Assembly: GCA_964396265.1 (NCBI GenBank)
Contig: CAYNEM010000003.1
Coordinates: 96,153 to 160,152, forward strand
Reading direction: 5' to 3'
Origin: EA-27 sp964396265
Lineage (GTDB): Archaea; Thermoplasmatota; Thermoplasmata; RBG-16-68-12; EA-27
DNA length: 64,000 nt
Positions 8,141-15,982 of the stretch are shown in pieces (the first letter of the stretch is position 1; each line of letters starts with the position of its first letter). The notes beneath the pieces are model-generated. The model was not told where the DNA came from, did not search any database, and saw only the letters and a list, made by a program, of their open reading frames with translations. A program made the translations under genes and the position numbers.

Positions 8141-8646
8141 GCGCCGTGGGATGGGACGCCCCGCGCGTCGCCGTCGACGCGATCCTCCTTCATGAAGGGG
8201 ACATCGTCCTCGTCCGCCGGGGAAAGGAGCCGTTCCTCGGTCGGTACGCGCTGCCGGGCGGATTCGTGGAGTTCGGGGAACGCCTCGAAGACGCGGTCGA
8301 ACGAGAAGTCCTTGAGGAGACGGGGTTGGCGGCGGAGGTCGAGCGGCTCCAGGGCGTGTACGGCGACCCGGGGCGCGACCCGCGCGGACACACGATCTCC
8401 GTCGCGTACGTACTGCGATCCTTCGGGGGCATGTTGAGGGCATCGTCCGACGCTGCGGCGGTGAGACTCGTGCCGCCAACGCGCGTGCCGAAACTCGCGT
8501 TCGACCACGATCGGATCGTCGGGGACTACCTCACATCGACACGTCGCGTTTCGTCCACCGCTCCTTCGCGCGGCCCGGCACGTAGCCGAGGACCACGAGG
8601 AGCGCGGAGACCGCGAGGAACAGCGTCCACCCGCGTGCGTCGGTGA
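8137..8646 (+). CDS. Nudix hydrolase
   Basis: A 169-residue Nudix protein with a perfect Nudix box, G-x5-E-x7-R-E-x-x-E-E-x-G, read as GFVEFGERLEDAVE then REVLEETGL at about residues 46-68. The box binds Mg2+ for cleavage of a nucleoside diphosphate linked to another group X; the sequence resembles ADP-ribose or NADH pyrophosphatase-like members, but the substrate cannot be fixed from sequence. The start GTG 8137 overlaps the hutU stop; GTG 8146 is an alternative. The last 35-40 residues are Arg/Pro-rich and run antisense through the end of the converging HAAS gene, so this tail may be non-essential. Confidence 0.9.
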   Translation: MSAVGWDAPRVAVDAILLHEGDIVLVRRGKEPFLGRYALPGGFVEFGERLEDAVEREVLEETGLAAEVERLQGVYGDPGRDPRGHTISVAYVLRSFGGMLRASSDAAAVRLVPPTRVPKLAFDHDRIVGDYLTSTRRVSSTAPSRGPARSRGPRGARRPRGTASTRVRR

Positions 8647-9094
8647 CCGGGGCGATCTCGGTCGCGATCTGCGCCGCCGCCAACGTCGCGATGCGAGCCG
8701 TGCACGCCGCCAAACCCGCGAGGAGGCCGACCTTCGAGCCCGCGTCCATCGCCGCCAGGAGCAGGAATCCCGCGAGCGCGCCAAGGGCGAGGACGGTGAC
8801 GAGCGATGCCGCCGGCTCGGCAAGCCCCAGGATCGGGACAGTGAGCAGCGCGAGACCGACGCCGACGAGGACGAACAGCGCCTGGTACGGTCTGCCGTAC
8901 CCGTAGAGGTCCTTGTATCGCCGCGCGATCGCGTGGGGGGCTTCGAGGTTCGCCACGACCGTGGCCGCACCGCCATCCGCCATCGCGTCGGCGAGGTGCG
9001 CCTTCAGCTCGAGGAGCACGTCCTCGCGGATCCGCCGGTCGACGCCGCGCATCGCGGACGCGACCGCCTTCAGGTAATCGTCCGTCTCGCTCAT
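8531..9094 (-). CDS. HAAS-domain membrane protein paired with PadR
   Basis: A 187-residue protein. The N-terminal helical region (YLKAVASAMRGVDRRIREDV, then LLELKAHLADAM and EAPHAIARRY) matches the HAAS/DUF1700 family, known as membrane signalling partners of PadR regulators. About four hydrophobic helices follow (ALFVLVGVGLALLTVPIL; SLVTVLALGALAGFLLLAA; a third around LAACTARIATLAAA; and TLFLAVSALLVVLGYV). The start ATG 9094 overlaps the PadR stop (ATGA), so the two are translationally coupled. The 3' end overlaps the converging Nudix gene by 116 bp. In described HAAS-PadR pairs the membrane protein is thought to link envelope state to PadR, which is an inference here. Confidence 0.82.
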   Translation of the reverse strand: MSETDDYLKAVASAMRGVDRRIREDVLLELKAHLADAMADGGAATVVANLEAPHAIARRYKDLYGYGRPYQALFVLVGVGLALLTVPILGLAEPAASLVTVLALGALAGFLLLAAMDAGSKVGLLAGLAACTARIATLAAAQIATEIAPVTDARGWTLFLAVSALLVVLGYVPGRAKERWTKRDVSM

Positions 9095-9438
9095 CGCGAC
9101 CCCCGGAGGACGCGGTCCACGCTGTGCGACATCGTCGTCCAGACCCCGTGCGCCTCGTCCAGCGCCTTCCGCCCCTTGGCGGTGAGCGTGTAGTACTTCC
9201 GCGGCGCGCCCGACTCCCGCTCGATCCACTCGCTCTTCACGAACCCCCGTTCCTCGAGGCGCCGCAGTGCCGGATACAGCGTCCCTTCCTTCAGGTCGAA
9301 GAACCCCTCTGTGGTCTCGCGGAGCTCCTTGATCATCTGGAACCCGTACTTGGGCTCCTTCGTCAGCAGCGCGAGGAGGCATAGTTGGATCGACCCCTTC
9401 TTGAGCTCCGCGGTCCACTCCTCGCTCACTTCCGGCAT
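9091..9438 (-). CDS. PadR-family transcriptional regulator
   Basis: A 115-residue winged-helix protein with the PadR hallmarks LLTKEPKYGFQMIKELRE, then EGTLYPALRRLEERGFV and the wing APRKYYTLTAKGRKAL. It is a small PadR, without the long effector-binding C-terminal domain, and should bind DNA as a dimer. It heads a two-gene operon with the HAAS membrane protein and probably regulates that operon. The start is ATG 9438. The two secreted-protein genes further upstream on the same strand (9509-12263) are possible targets by position only. Confidence 0.92.
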   Translation of the reverse strand: MPEVSEEWTAELKKGSIQLCLLALLTKEPKYGFQMIKELRETTEGFFDLKEGTLYPALRRLEERGFVKSEWIERESGAPRKYYTLTAKGRKALDEAHGVWTTMSHSVDRVLRGSR

Positions 9439-9493
9439 GGGGGTTGCGCGCCGTATCCGAACGTTCCTATTTCACGATTGGGAGGTTGAGAGG

Positions 9494-9518
9494 AAAAGGG
9501 GCGGGCCCTCAGGCCCGC
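9494..9518 (-). terminator. Terminator-like hairpin at the end of the repeat protein gene
   Basis: A perfect 7-bp GC stem (9501-9507 with 9512-9518) around a TGAG loop that contains the stop codon of the gene at 9509-10834. On the minus strand it is followed by CCC and a short TTTT run at 9497-9494. Confidence 0.45.
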
Positions 9519-10834
9519 ATCGCACGCACCTCGAGTGAGGTGCCGTCGTCGAAGTCGAAGGTGTGGCGGCCCATGAGCTCGCGGAGGGTCCACGTGTGCT
9601 CGAAGCCCCCCGCGCGCAGGGTGAACGTGACGTTCCCGACGTCGCCGTGGGGGACGAACGCGACGAGCACGATGCCGTCCCAGCCCGTCGTCGTCTCGGA
9701 CTCCCAGCGGACGAGCTGGCGGTCCTCCCGCGGAGGGACGTGGTCGCCGCGCTCGAACGAGAGCGTCCCGCGCACGCCGAGGGCGCCCGCGGAGATCTTC
9801 GCGCCGCCGTCCCACGACTTCGCGTCCCCGTCGCGGTCCATCCCGCGCGTGTCCAGGTGGCCCCATCGGAGGCCGATCGCGACGTTCGCGACCTCGCGCC
9901 TCTCATGGTCTTTCACGACGAAGCCGCGGACCTCGATCTCATGCCCGAGACGGTCCACCGGCTTGCGGAGGTGGAGGCCGGGCAATTCCCGCACGCCCCA
10001 CGTGAACTCGACCTGGTCCGTGTGCAGCGTCACGTTCGTCGCCTGATCGCGCGGGACATGGATCGCGAACACGAGCCCGTCCCAGTTCACCGTCGTGGTG
10101 CTGAGCCACGCGACGATGGTGCGGTTGTCGCGGCGCAGGATCTGGTCGTCGCCGCCGAACCGGCGCTCGCCACCCGTCTCCCACCGGACGAGCTGCCGGA
10201 CCTCGACCGCGCCCGCAGTGACCTGAAGGAAACCGTCCCAGGCGACCATGTCCATGGTCGGCGCGTGGATCATCCGTCCGCGCATCCCGCCGCCGTCCTC
10301 GGACAATGCCTCCCAGGCCCCGGCGAGGGCGCCCCCGGGTCGACCGTCCGTCAGGTTCCATCGGCCGTCGAAGGTGCCGTGGCCGCGGTCGACGCTGTCC
10401 CACGAGCCCGCCAGGTACCCGCCGTCGCGCCCCGAAGAGAAGTTCCATTCGCCGTGGAAGCGGCCATGACCGTCCTCGCCGAGCTCGAATCGTCCCTGGA
10501 AGAAGCCGCCAACGTCGCGCTCTCGGCCGTGCCACTGACCTTGGAAGCCGCCGCCCGTGCCGATCTCGTTCCACCGCCAGCGGCCCTCCATGCCGAGGAC
10601 CGCGGGGTCGTCGAGGTAGCCCCACCGCACGGCGAGGCCGATCGTCACGAGCTCCGAACGGTTCCCGCACCGGCACATCTCGAAGACGCTCGCGTCGGCC
10701 GTATCGATCCCCGAATCCTGGGTCCAGGGCGCGGGCGCGACCCCTTGTGAGGGGCCGAACGCGACCGGCGCCGCCACCGCGGTGAGCGCCAACCCCAGCA
10801 TCAGCGCACACGCGATCCACATCGTTCTTCGCAC
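9509..10834 (-). CDS. Secreted protein with Gly/Trp-rich tandem repeats
   Basis: A 441-residue exported protein of unrecognised family. The signal peptide is about residues 1-22. Residues about 85-185 hold six or seven short units of pattern G-G-x-x-x-G-x-W/F: GGFQGQW, GGFFQGRF, GRFHGEW, GGYLAGSW, GTFDGRW, GGALAGAW and GGGMRGRM. The rest has an internal duplication: VRWGYLD near the N-terminus and LRWGHLD later, each leading to a region containing NWDG or GWDG, a VTLHT or VTFTL strand and an RELPG or RELMG motif. The frame extends to 10861, but GGGAGGAA five nt before GTG 10834 and the signal peptide support that start. There is no C-terminal membrane anchor. The repeats resemble MORN-like beta hairpins in spacing only. 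Confidence 0.78.
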   Translation of the reverse strand: MRRTMWIACALMLGLALTAVAAPVAFGPSQGVAPAPWTQDSGIDTADASVFEMCRCGNRSELVTIGLAVRWGYLDDPAVLGMEGRWRWNEIGTGGGFQGQWHGRERDVGGFFQGRFELGEDGHGRFHGEWNFSSGRDGGYLAGSWDSVDRGHGTFDGRWNLTDGRPGGALAGAWEALSEDGGGMRGRMIHAPTMDMVAWDGFLQVTAGAVEVRQLVRWETGGERRFGGDDQILRRDNRTIVAWLSTTTVNWDGLVFAIHVPRDQATNVTLHTDQVEFTWGVRELPGLHLRKPVDRLGHEIEVRGFVVKDHERREVANVAIGLRWGHLDTRGMDRDGDAKSWDGGAKISAGALGVRGTLSFERGDHVPPREDRQLVRWESETTTGWDGIVLVAFVPHGDVGNVTFTLRAGGFEHTWTLRELMGRHTFDFDDGTSLEVRAMRA

Positions 10835-10922
10835 GTCTATTCCTCCCTGTGAGGCTCGCATCCCGCGAGCACTTCGCGAAGACCCGCACGCGCGGGCGCC
10901 TTCGCCAGACCCGTGAAATCCC

Positions 10923-12263
10923 TCATCGCTTCCCCCTCCGGGCCCGTCGTCTCAGGAGCACCGCGGGGATCAGCGCGATGGCCACGACCGCGAGCTGGAG
11001 GCCGACGAGGAACGAGGGCGCCATGTTCGCGGGCTCCGCGAGCTCCGCATAGACCGCCGAGGCGCTCAGGCCGGGATCGTGGACGATCACCCGTCCCTGA
11101 GGGTAGACGAACGCACCCATCGCCCGGAAGCCCACGTACGTCCGGTCGCCCCGGCTGAGGGGCACGGGCACGATCGAATCGATCTCGAAAGTCATCTCCG
11201 CCGTCTGCCCGTCAACCGTGACGTCGCTCACCCAGTACACGTCGCCCGCACGGTGCCAGCCGTCGGCGATCTCCAGGCGGTTGCGCGCGATACCGACAGG
11301 GGCGCGCGGCCCCTCCTCGGACTCGCAGTGACGGAAGCCAACGTCGCGCAGGCAGGCGCCGCCGAACTCTGCCTGAAGCCAGCGGACGACCTGAGGCTCG
11401 ATGAAGTTACCGAAGGCGATCGGCGTCTCGAGCGCGAGCTTCGAAGTGTTGGACCCGAAGTCCCACCCCTCGATCCGCGTGTCGTACTTGCCGTCCACCA
11501 CCACGCTCACGCCCGTGATCGTCCGGTTCCCGAGGAACTCGGAGCGCACGGGCTGCCGCTCGGCCCCGAGGTGGACGCGGTAGAAGGGGATCTGCGCACG
11601 GACCTCGTGGGCCGTCGCCGCCAAGCGGAACGTCAGGCTGATGCGGTCGAGGGCTCCGTCCGCGATCGTCCCGTTGCGCCATGTCCGCGTCCCGGCGTCG
11701 AACACACGCGCATACCCGATCGCGTCCGCGCTCAAGGTGAAGTTCACCCAGGCGGAGTGGGTGCCGACGACCTGCTCGAGCCCGCCGAGGTGCCACGGGG
11801 TGCGCAGGCTGAGGAACTTCACAGGCTTGTCTTCGGTGTAGTTCGTACGGACATCGAAGCCGCGGAAGTCGAACAGCGAGTCGCCGTCGACATCCTGGAA
11901 CTCGGTCATCCGTCCAAACTCCTGATACAGCGCCGTGTGCAGCGGGAGCCCTGTGGTCCGGAGGTAGTTGCCCTGCGCGTCGTACAGTTCCGCAGCCCCG
12001 AAGAAGCGTCGGTAGTCGATGACGACGCGCACGCCCGTCGGCATGGACGCGTTCTCGCTCCAGAGGACCGCCAGCGTGACGTCGCCCATCCGCACGTGGA
12101 CGAATCGTCCGCCATCCCAACGCGGGGTGTCCCCGGTCTCAACGATCGGGACGTAGTGATCGAGGCGCTCCGCCGGCTGGCGCTCTTCCGCGGCCACGGG
12201 CATTGCCGCCAAGGGGGCTGCGAGCAGTCCGACCAGGATCGCCGCAAAGACCGTCTTCATCAT
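10923..12263 (-). CDS. Membrane-anchored surface protein, family not recognised
   Basis: A 446-residue protein with a clean signal peptide (VFAAILVGLLAAPLAAMPVAA, cleaved about residue 25), a long beta-rich ectodomain and a C-terminal helix (FLVGLQLAVVAIALIPAVLL) followed by an Arg-rich cytoplasmic tail. Within the ectodomain, DVDGDSLFDFRGFDV resembles a Ca2+-binding D-x-D-G-D loop. ATG 12263 and the next ATG are both possible. A TATA-like ATAATATA lies about 40 nt upstream on the minus strand. The gene precedes the Gly/Trp repeat protein on the same strand with an 88-nt gap, so the two may be co-expressed. I cannot assign a function. Confidence 0.78.
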   Translation of the reverse strand: MMKTVFAAILVGLLAAPLAAMPVAAEERQPAERLDHYVPIVETGDTPRWDGGRFVHVRMGDVTLAVLWSENASMPTGVRVVIDYRRFFGAAELYDAQGNYLRTTGLPLHTALYQEFGRMTEFQDVDGDSLFDFRGFDVRTNYTEDKPVKFLSLRTPWHLGGLEQVVGTHSAWVNFTLSADAIGYARVFDAGTRTWRNGTIADGALDRISLTFRLAATAHEVRAQIPFYRVHLGAERQPVRSEFLGNRTITGVSVVVDGKYDTRIEGWDFGSNTSKLALETPIAFGNFIEPQVVRWLQAEFGGACLRDVGFRHCESEEGPRAPVGIARNRLEIADGWHRAGDVYWVSDVTVDGQTAEMTFEIDSIVPVPLSRGDRTYVGFRAMGAFVYPQGRVIVHDPGLSASAVYAELAEPANMAPSFLVGLQLAVVAIALIPAVLLRRRARRGKR

Positions 12264-12368
12264 CGCGTCGCTACCTACCTAGCGTCGCTATGCATCGTGG
12301 GGTATATTATGCTTTTCCCGGGCTTGCACACGGCTGAGAATCAGATCGGCCGGGACGGGGGCGGGGCG

Positions 12369-13442
12369 CTAACCGACCTTCCCGCCGCACTCCGAGCAGA
12401 ACTTCGTACCGACGGGGTTGTCGTGGCCGTTCACGCACTTCGCGGTCGCGACCATGTTGTTCCCGCACTCCGGGCAGAACTTCGTGCCCTTGGGGACGAA
12501 GTGCTTGCACTTGGGGCACTCGGTGCCTTCCTCGGTCCGGGCTCCGCACGAGCCGCAGAACTTCATCGTGACCGGGTTTTGCGTCCCGCACTTCGGGCAT
12601 GGCTTCGTCTGCTGCGGGGCCGCCTGGGGCTGTTGCGCCATCTGGCCCGCCATCTGATATCCCATGCCGATTCCGGCCCCGAGCCCGATGCCGGTGCCGG
12701 CGCCTCCCGCGGGGTTCGTGGCGGCGTCGCGCATCGCGGCGCCGGTCTGATACTGCATGTAGTTGGTGCCGGTGATCTGCATCGCCGAGCGCTGGTCCAC
12801 CGCCGCCTGCACCGCCTCGGGGAGCGTGATGTACAGCCCGCTGAGCTTCTGGATCTCGATGCCGTACGGCTCGAACTGCGGGCCGCCCTTCTGGAGGACG
12901 ATCTGCTCCATCTCCATGATGTTCGCGCCGAGGTCGGCGACGCCGAGACCCTTCGCCTTCAGCTCGCCGAGGGCATCGTAGATGACCGCCACGAGCTGCT
13001 CCTTCAACCGCTCCTCGACCTGCGGCGCCGTCGCCAGCCCGAACGTCCCGACGAACTGGTTGATGAAGAGCGAGGGCTCCTTGATCCGGTAACGGAACTC
13101 GCCGAACAGCCGGAGGTTGACCATGCCGAAGTCCGGGTCGCGGAACTGGTAGGGCTGTTTCGAACCGAACTTCCCGTCGAACGGGCGGCGCGCAAGGTAG
13201 TACACCTGCGCCTCCTGCTTCACGCCGAACAGCTTCATGATCGGCCCGATGATCGGCGCGTCCAGCGACGTGAGCGCGTAGCGGTCGGGGCGGTCGATGT
13301 AGGCGAGCGCTTTCCCGTCGCGGAAGAAGACCGCGAACTCGTCCTCGCGCACGATGATGTTGTCGTTGAACCGGATGTTCCGCGGGGCCCGCCACATCAG
13401 GTTGTTGCCCTTCGCGACGTCGTCCCATCCGATCGTGGCCAT
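12369..13442 (-). CDS. SPFH-domain protein with three C-terminal zinc ribbons
   Basis: A 357-residue protein of the YdjI-like (virion core protein) branch of the SPFH/band-7 superfamily. The SPFH region spans about residues 25-235, with FNDNIIVREDEFAVFFRDG at its start and a Gly/Gln-rich linker after it. The C-terminus holds three consecutive zinc ribbons: CPKCGTQNP with FCGSCG, CPKCKHFVP with FCPECG, and CVNGHDNP with FCSECG. In this branch members usually lack a membrane helix and form ring or cage scaffolds at membranes. The ATG sits one nt after the upstream stop, so it is coupled to the 176-residue helical protein. The number of ribbons is larger than the usual one or two. Confidence 0.88.
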   Translation of the reverse strand: MATIGWDDVAKGNNLMWRAPRNIRFNDNIIVREDEFAVFFRDGKALAYIDRPDRYALTSLDAPIIGPIMKLFGVKQEAQVYYLARRPFDGKFGSKQPYQFRDPDFGMVNLRLFGEFRYRIKEPSLFINQFVGTFGLATAPQVEERLKEQLVAVIYDALGELKAKGLGVADLGANIMEMEQIVLQKGGPQFEPYGIEIQKLSGLYITLPEAVQAAVDQRSAMQITGTNYMQYQTGAAMRDAATNPAGGAGTGIGLGAGIGMGYQMAGQMAQQPQAAPQQTKPCPKCGTQNPVTMKFCGSCGARTEEGTECPKCKHFVPKGTKFCPECGNNMVATAKCVNGHDNPVGTKFCSECGGKVG

Positions 13443-13443
13443 C

Positions 13444-13974
13444 TCAGATCACCTCGGTCCCCGTGATCACGTTCATGCGGCGCTTGAACGTCGCCTCCAT
13501 GTCCATGAGAAGCTTGCGGATGCCGTTGATCGCCTCCAAGGCCTTCTGAACGTCCCCGGAGGCCTGCGCCTCGAGGGCGGACGAATGTTGCTGGAGCGCC
13601 ACAACGCCGTCCAGGAGCGCGGCGTCCCACTCGTACAGCTTATTGAGTTGCGGCTCGAGGACCTTGACGTCCGCGACGAGTCCCGAGTATCCCTGCTCCG
13701 CGTGGCGGATCTGGCCCTCGAGGCCCTGGACCTTCATCATGACCACGCCCATCGGTTCGAGCGCCTTCATCTGGTAGTTCGACGTCAGCGCCGCGCGCGC
13801 GCTGTCGAGCGTTCCGCGCGTCTCCTTCAGCTTGTTCGCGATTTGGATCCGCAGGAGGTTGTCTGCGGTTCGCAGGTCCTCCTTCCGCCGGTATCCGGCG
13901 AACCCGGGGATGAACAGCTGGATTCTCTTGAGAAGGCCACGGTCTTCCTCGACGCGCTCGCGGATGTCGGGCAT
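13444..13974 (-). CDS. Helical protein co-encoded with the SPFH protein
   Basis: A 176-residue, almost entirely helical soluble protein without a recognised domain. It has long amphipathic helices (DNLLRIQIANKLKETRGTLD; QGLEGQIRHAEQGYSGLV) and ends in an helix around KALEAINGIRKLLMDMEATF. It starts at ATG 13974 with AGGTGATC six nt upstream and ends one nt before the SPFH start codon. The tight coupling suggests it binds or loads onto the SPFH assembly. Similar two-gene pairs occur in archaea and bacteria but I know of no assigned role. Confidence 0.75.
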   Translation of the reverse strand: MPDIRERVEEDRGLLKRIQLFIPGFAGYRRKEDLRTADNLLRIQIANKLKETRGTLDSARAALTSNYQMKALEPMGVVMMKVQGLEGQIRHAEQGYSGLVADVKVLEPQLNKLYEWDAALLDGVVALQQHSSALEAQASGDVQKALEAINGIRKLLMDMEATFKRRMNVITGTEVI

Positions 13975-13994
13975 TCGATCACCTGAAGGTTTGC

Positions 13995-14252
13995 CTAGCG
14001 GACGAGCTTGGACATCAGGATGTAGGCGCCCGCGATCAATAGGAGCACGGGAAGCGCGAGGTTGGGGTTCAGGTTGATGTACCCGAGGCTTCCCACGAGC
14101 CAGATCGCGCCCACGATGAGGAGCGCGAAGCCCCAGAAGATCCCGCCCCGCCGGTCCAGGATTTCCACGTTCGTCCGGTAGTCCGGGTTAATCGCCCTCT
14201 GCGCCGCGCTCGGCGTCGTCCCTGCTGGGTCCGTCACGGTGATCGTGCGCAT
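13995..14252 (-). CDS. Small LiaF/LiaI-like membrane protein
   Basis: An 85-residue protein with two membrane helices (IFWGFALLIVGAIWLVGSLG and ALPVLLLIAGAYILMSKLV) separated by an N-x-N-P turn. This is the compact fold of the LiaI-LiaF/DUF5668 membrane region, which in Firmicutes belongs to envelope-stress circuits. It precedes the helical and SPFH genes on the same strand with a 20-nt gap, so the three likely form one operon concerned with the membrane. LiaI/PspA and SPFH proteins associate in other systems, which makes the grouping suggestive. ATG 14252 has TTTTAAG about 16 nt upstream. Confidence 0.72.
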   Translation of the reverse strand: MRTITVTDPAGTTPSAAQRAINPDYRTNVEILDRRGGIFWGFALLIVGAIWLVGSLGYINLNPNLALPVLLLIAGAYILMSKLVR

Positions 14253-14375
14253 GTTGCCCGGGGCTTAAAACTATTGTCCTCGTTCTTGAACGTTCATACG
14301 GAATTCCCAGGGAATCCAAGTCCGGGCGGATCGGCGCGAGGCGAAGTGCAAATAGGTCGGGGCGGTTCGCGGTTC

Positions 14376-14741
14376 GTGGCGCGGCCCAAGGTCGTCCTCG
14401 ACGCTAATGCCCTCATGCTTCCCTTCGAGTTCCGCGTGAACCTCGACGCCGAGCTGGCGCGCGTCCTCGGGGCGTGCGACGTGTTCGTCCCGTCGAGCGT
14501 CGTCGGCGAGCTCGAGCGCCTCGCGGAAAAGAACCCTGCCGCGAAGGCCGCCGTGCAGTTGGCGGCGAAGTATGAGATATTCAAGACCACGCGCCGGGGG
14601 GACATCGCCGTCGTGCACGTCGCCAAGGACTTGGGCGCCACCGTCGTGACGAGCGACGCAGCCCTTCTGAGGATCCTTAGGTATGAACACATCCCTCGGA
14701 TCACGCTCCGGGGCCGCTCCCACCTGATCCTCGAGCCCTAG
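14376..14741 (+). CDS. PIN-domain nuclease (FCF1/VapC9-like)
   Basis: A 121-residue PIN protein. It has the first acidic motif VVLDANALMLPF (Asp at about residue 8), the second E in VVGELERLAEK, and the last acidic pair in VVTSDAALLRILRYEHIP. These residues bind Mg2+/Mn2+ for single-strand RNA cleavage. The sequence is closest in layout to archaeal stand-alone PIN proteins related to FCF1, which act in rRNA or mRNA processing. There is no antitoxin gene beside it, which argues against a classical VapBC toxin. The frame opens at 14274, but a CAAATAG box at 14350-14356 lies about 23 nt before GTG 14376, where the family begins. Confidence 0.85.
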   Translation: MARPKVVLDANALMLPFEFRVNLDAELARVLGACDVFVPSSVVGELERLAEKNPAAKAAVQLAAKYEIFKTTRRGDIAVVHVAKDLGATVVTSDAALLRILRYEHIPRITLRGRSHLILEP

Positions 14742-15160
14742 GTCGGCCTGCGGAGGATCGTATATCGCTTTGCGTAGAAGGCGAGTCGAGCGACGAACAC
14801 GACCACTGCGAGGACGAGCAAGGAGGCGAACGCGTACTCGGTCGCCGTCAGTGGCGTAACCGACAGCGTGGCGGTGATCAGCCAGGCGTGGAGGATCAGA
14901 AGACCCACAAGCAGCGGCGCCATGAGGCGGATCTGGCGGAGTTCCGAGATGCCGTCCCGTTCCGCCTTTGGCATTTCCGTCCCGCGATAGAGGCGGGCGT
15001 AGTGCACGAGGCGCCATGCGAAGAGGCCGATGGCGATGACGAGCAGAGCCGACAGGAGCCTGTCCCCGCGCGCGACCATCCGGCTGAGGATCCAGAGATG
15101 GAACCCGAGGAGCCCGATGAAGACCGCGATGAGCGCGAGCATCCTCCGGCGGGGGTCCAT
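14738..15160 (-). CDS. Four-helix integral membrane protein of unknown function
   Basis: A 140-residue protein with four predicted membrane helices in two similar pairs: ALIAVFIGLLGFHLWIL and LLSALLVIAIGLFAWRLV, then LLVGLLILHAWLITATL and YAFASLLVLAVVVFVARL. The first and third end in a similar H-L/A-W motif, and A-R-L-x-x-Y or A-F-Y-A-K closes each pair, hinting at internal duplication. No known family was recognised. It converges with the PIN gene with a 4-nt overlap and is divergent from ribK. Confidence 0.7.
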   Translation of the reverse strand: MDPRRRMLALIAVFIGLLGFHLWILSRMVARGDRLLSALLVIAIGLFAWRLVHYARLYRGTEMPKAERDGISELRQIRLMAPLLVGLLILHAWLITATLSVTPLTATEYAFASLLVLAVVVFVARLAFYAKRYTILRRPT

Positions 15161-15184
15161 CGGGGGACTCGAAACCGCCGCTCC

Positions 15185-15191
15185 CTATAAG
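15185..15191 (+). promoter_or_regulatory. TATA box of the riboflavin kinase gene
   Basis: CTATAAG centred 28 nt before GTG 15216 with no Shine-Dalgarno between, consistent with a leaderless transcript and supporting that start codon. Confidence 0.55.
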
Positions 15192-15215
15192 GCTAGACTA
15201 CGGGGTATCTTTATT

Positions 15216-15917
15216 GTGCGAGGGACGGATGCGACGGGCACGAAACCGCACCACGTCGACACCCTGAAGCACGTCGCCCTCCTTGGCGGCGGGAAGGAGC
15301 CCGTCGCCCTCTCGGGCAAGCAGTTGGGGCGCGCGATGGGGGTCAGCCAGCAGTCCGCGTCCCAGCGGATCCTTGAGCTCGTCGATGCGGGGCTGCTCCA
15401 GCGCGATCTCGCGGCGCGCAAGCAGCGCGTGCGGCTCACCGCCAAAGGGCTTGAGCTGCTGCGGAAGGAGTACGCGGACTACCACCGGATCTTCGAGGTC
15501 CAGGGTGGTCTGATTATGCGGGGGATCGTGACGAGCGGACTCGGGGAAGGCGCGTTCTACATGAAGCAGCGCGGGTACCGGGAGCAGTTCCGCCGGAAGC
15601 TCGGGTTCGAGCCGTTCGAGGGGACGCTCAACCTGCGCGTGTCTGGCGGCGAGCTCGCGAAGCTCCAGATCCTGTGGGACGAGGCGGGCATCCTTGTCGA
15701 GGGGTTCACGGACAGCGGCCGCACGTTCGGCGGTGCGAAGGTCTTCCCGGCGACCCTCGACGGCGCAGAGTGCGCGGTCATCCTTCCGATCCGTACGCAC
15801 CACACGGACAACCTCGAGGTGATCTCCCGCGTCCACCTCCGGTCCAAGTTCGGTCTGAAGGACGGAGACGCCGTCATCGTCGACGTGCGCCTCGCGACTG
15901 GGGGAAACGTTCAATAG
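15216..15917 (+). CDS. ribK: CTP-dependent riboflavin kinase with N-terminal HTH
   Basis: A 233-residue archaeal protein. Residues about 10-80 form a MarR-like winged helix (LGRAMGVSQQSASQRILELV with wing RVRLTAKGLELL). Residues about 100-230 are the archaeal riboflavin kinase domain with GLGEGAFYMKQRGYREQF and LGFEPFEGTLNLRV. Members phosphorylate riboflavin to FMN with CTP as donor (EC 2.7.1.161), the last-but-one step to FAD. The HTH fusion (RbkR type) suggests the protein also regulates riboflavin genes, sensing flavin. The frame is open from 15030, but that part is antisense to the membrane protein gene; GTG 15216 after a TATA box gives a leaderless start. Confidence 0.92.
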   Translation: MRGTDATGTKPHHVDTLKHVALLGGGKEPVALSGKQLGRAMGVSQQSASQRILELVDAGLLQRDLAARKQRVRLTAKGLELLRKEYADYHRIFEVQGGLIMRGIVTSGLGEGAFYMKQRGYREQFRRKLGFEPFEGTLNLRVSGGELAKLQILWDEAGILVEGFTDSGRTFGGAKVFPATLDGAECAVILPIRTHHTDNLEVISRVHLRSKFGLKDGDAVIVDVRLATGGNVQ

Positions 15918-15982
15918 CGATTCCCCGTATGCATTCCTAGGGTTAGGGGGCTTCGATCTTGTTCGCAGGATTGATAGCAGGG

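Noticed and set aside
6410..8479. Minus-strand open frame opposite hutU and Nudix
   Set aside because: hutU and the Nudix box are unmistakable on the plus strand.
14376..14741. VapC toxin of a VapBC pair
   Set aside because: There is no antitoxin frame beside it and the sequence is closer to stand-alone FCF1-like PIN proteins.
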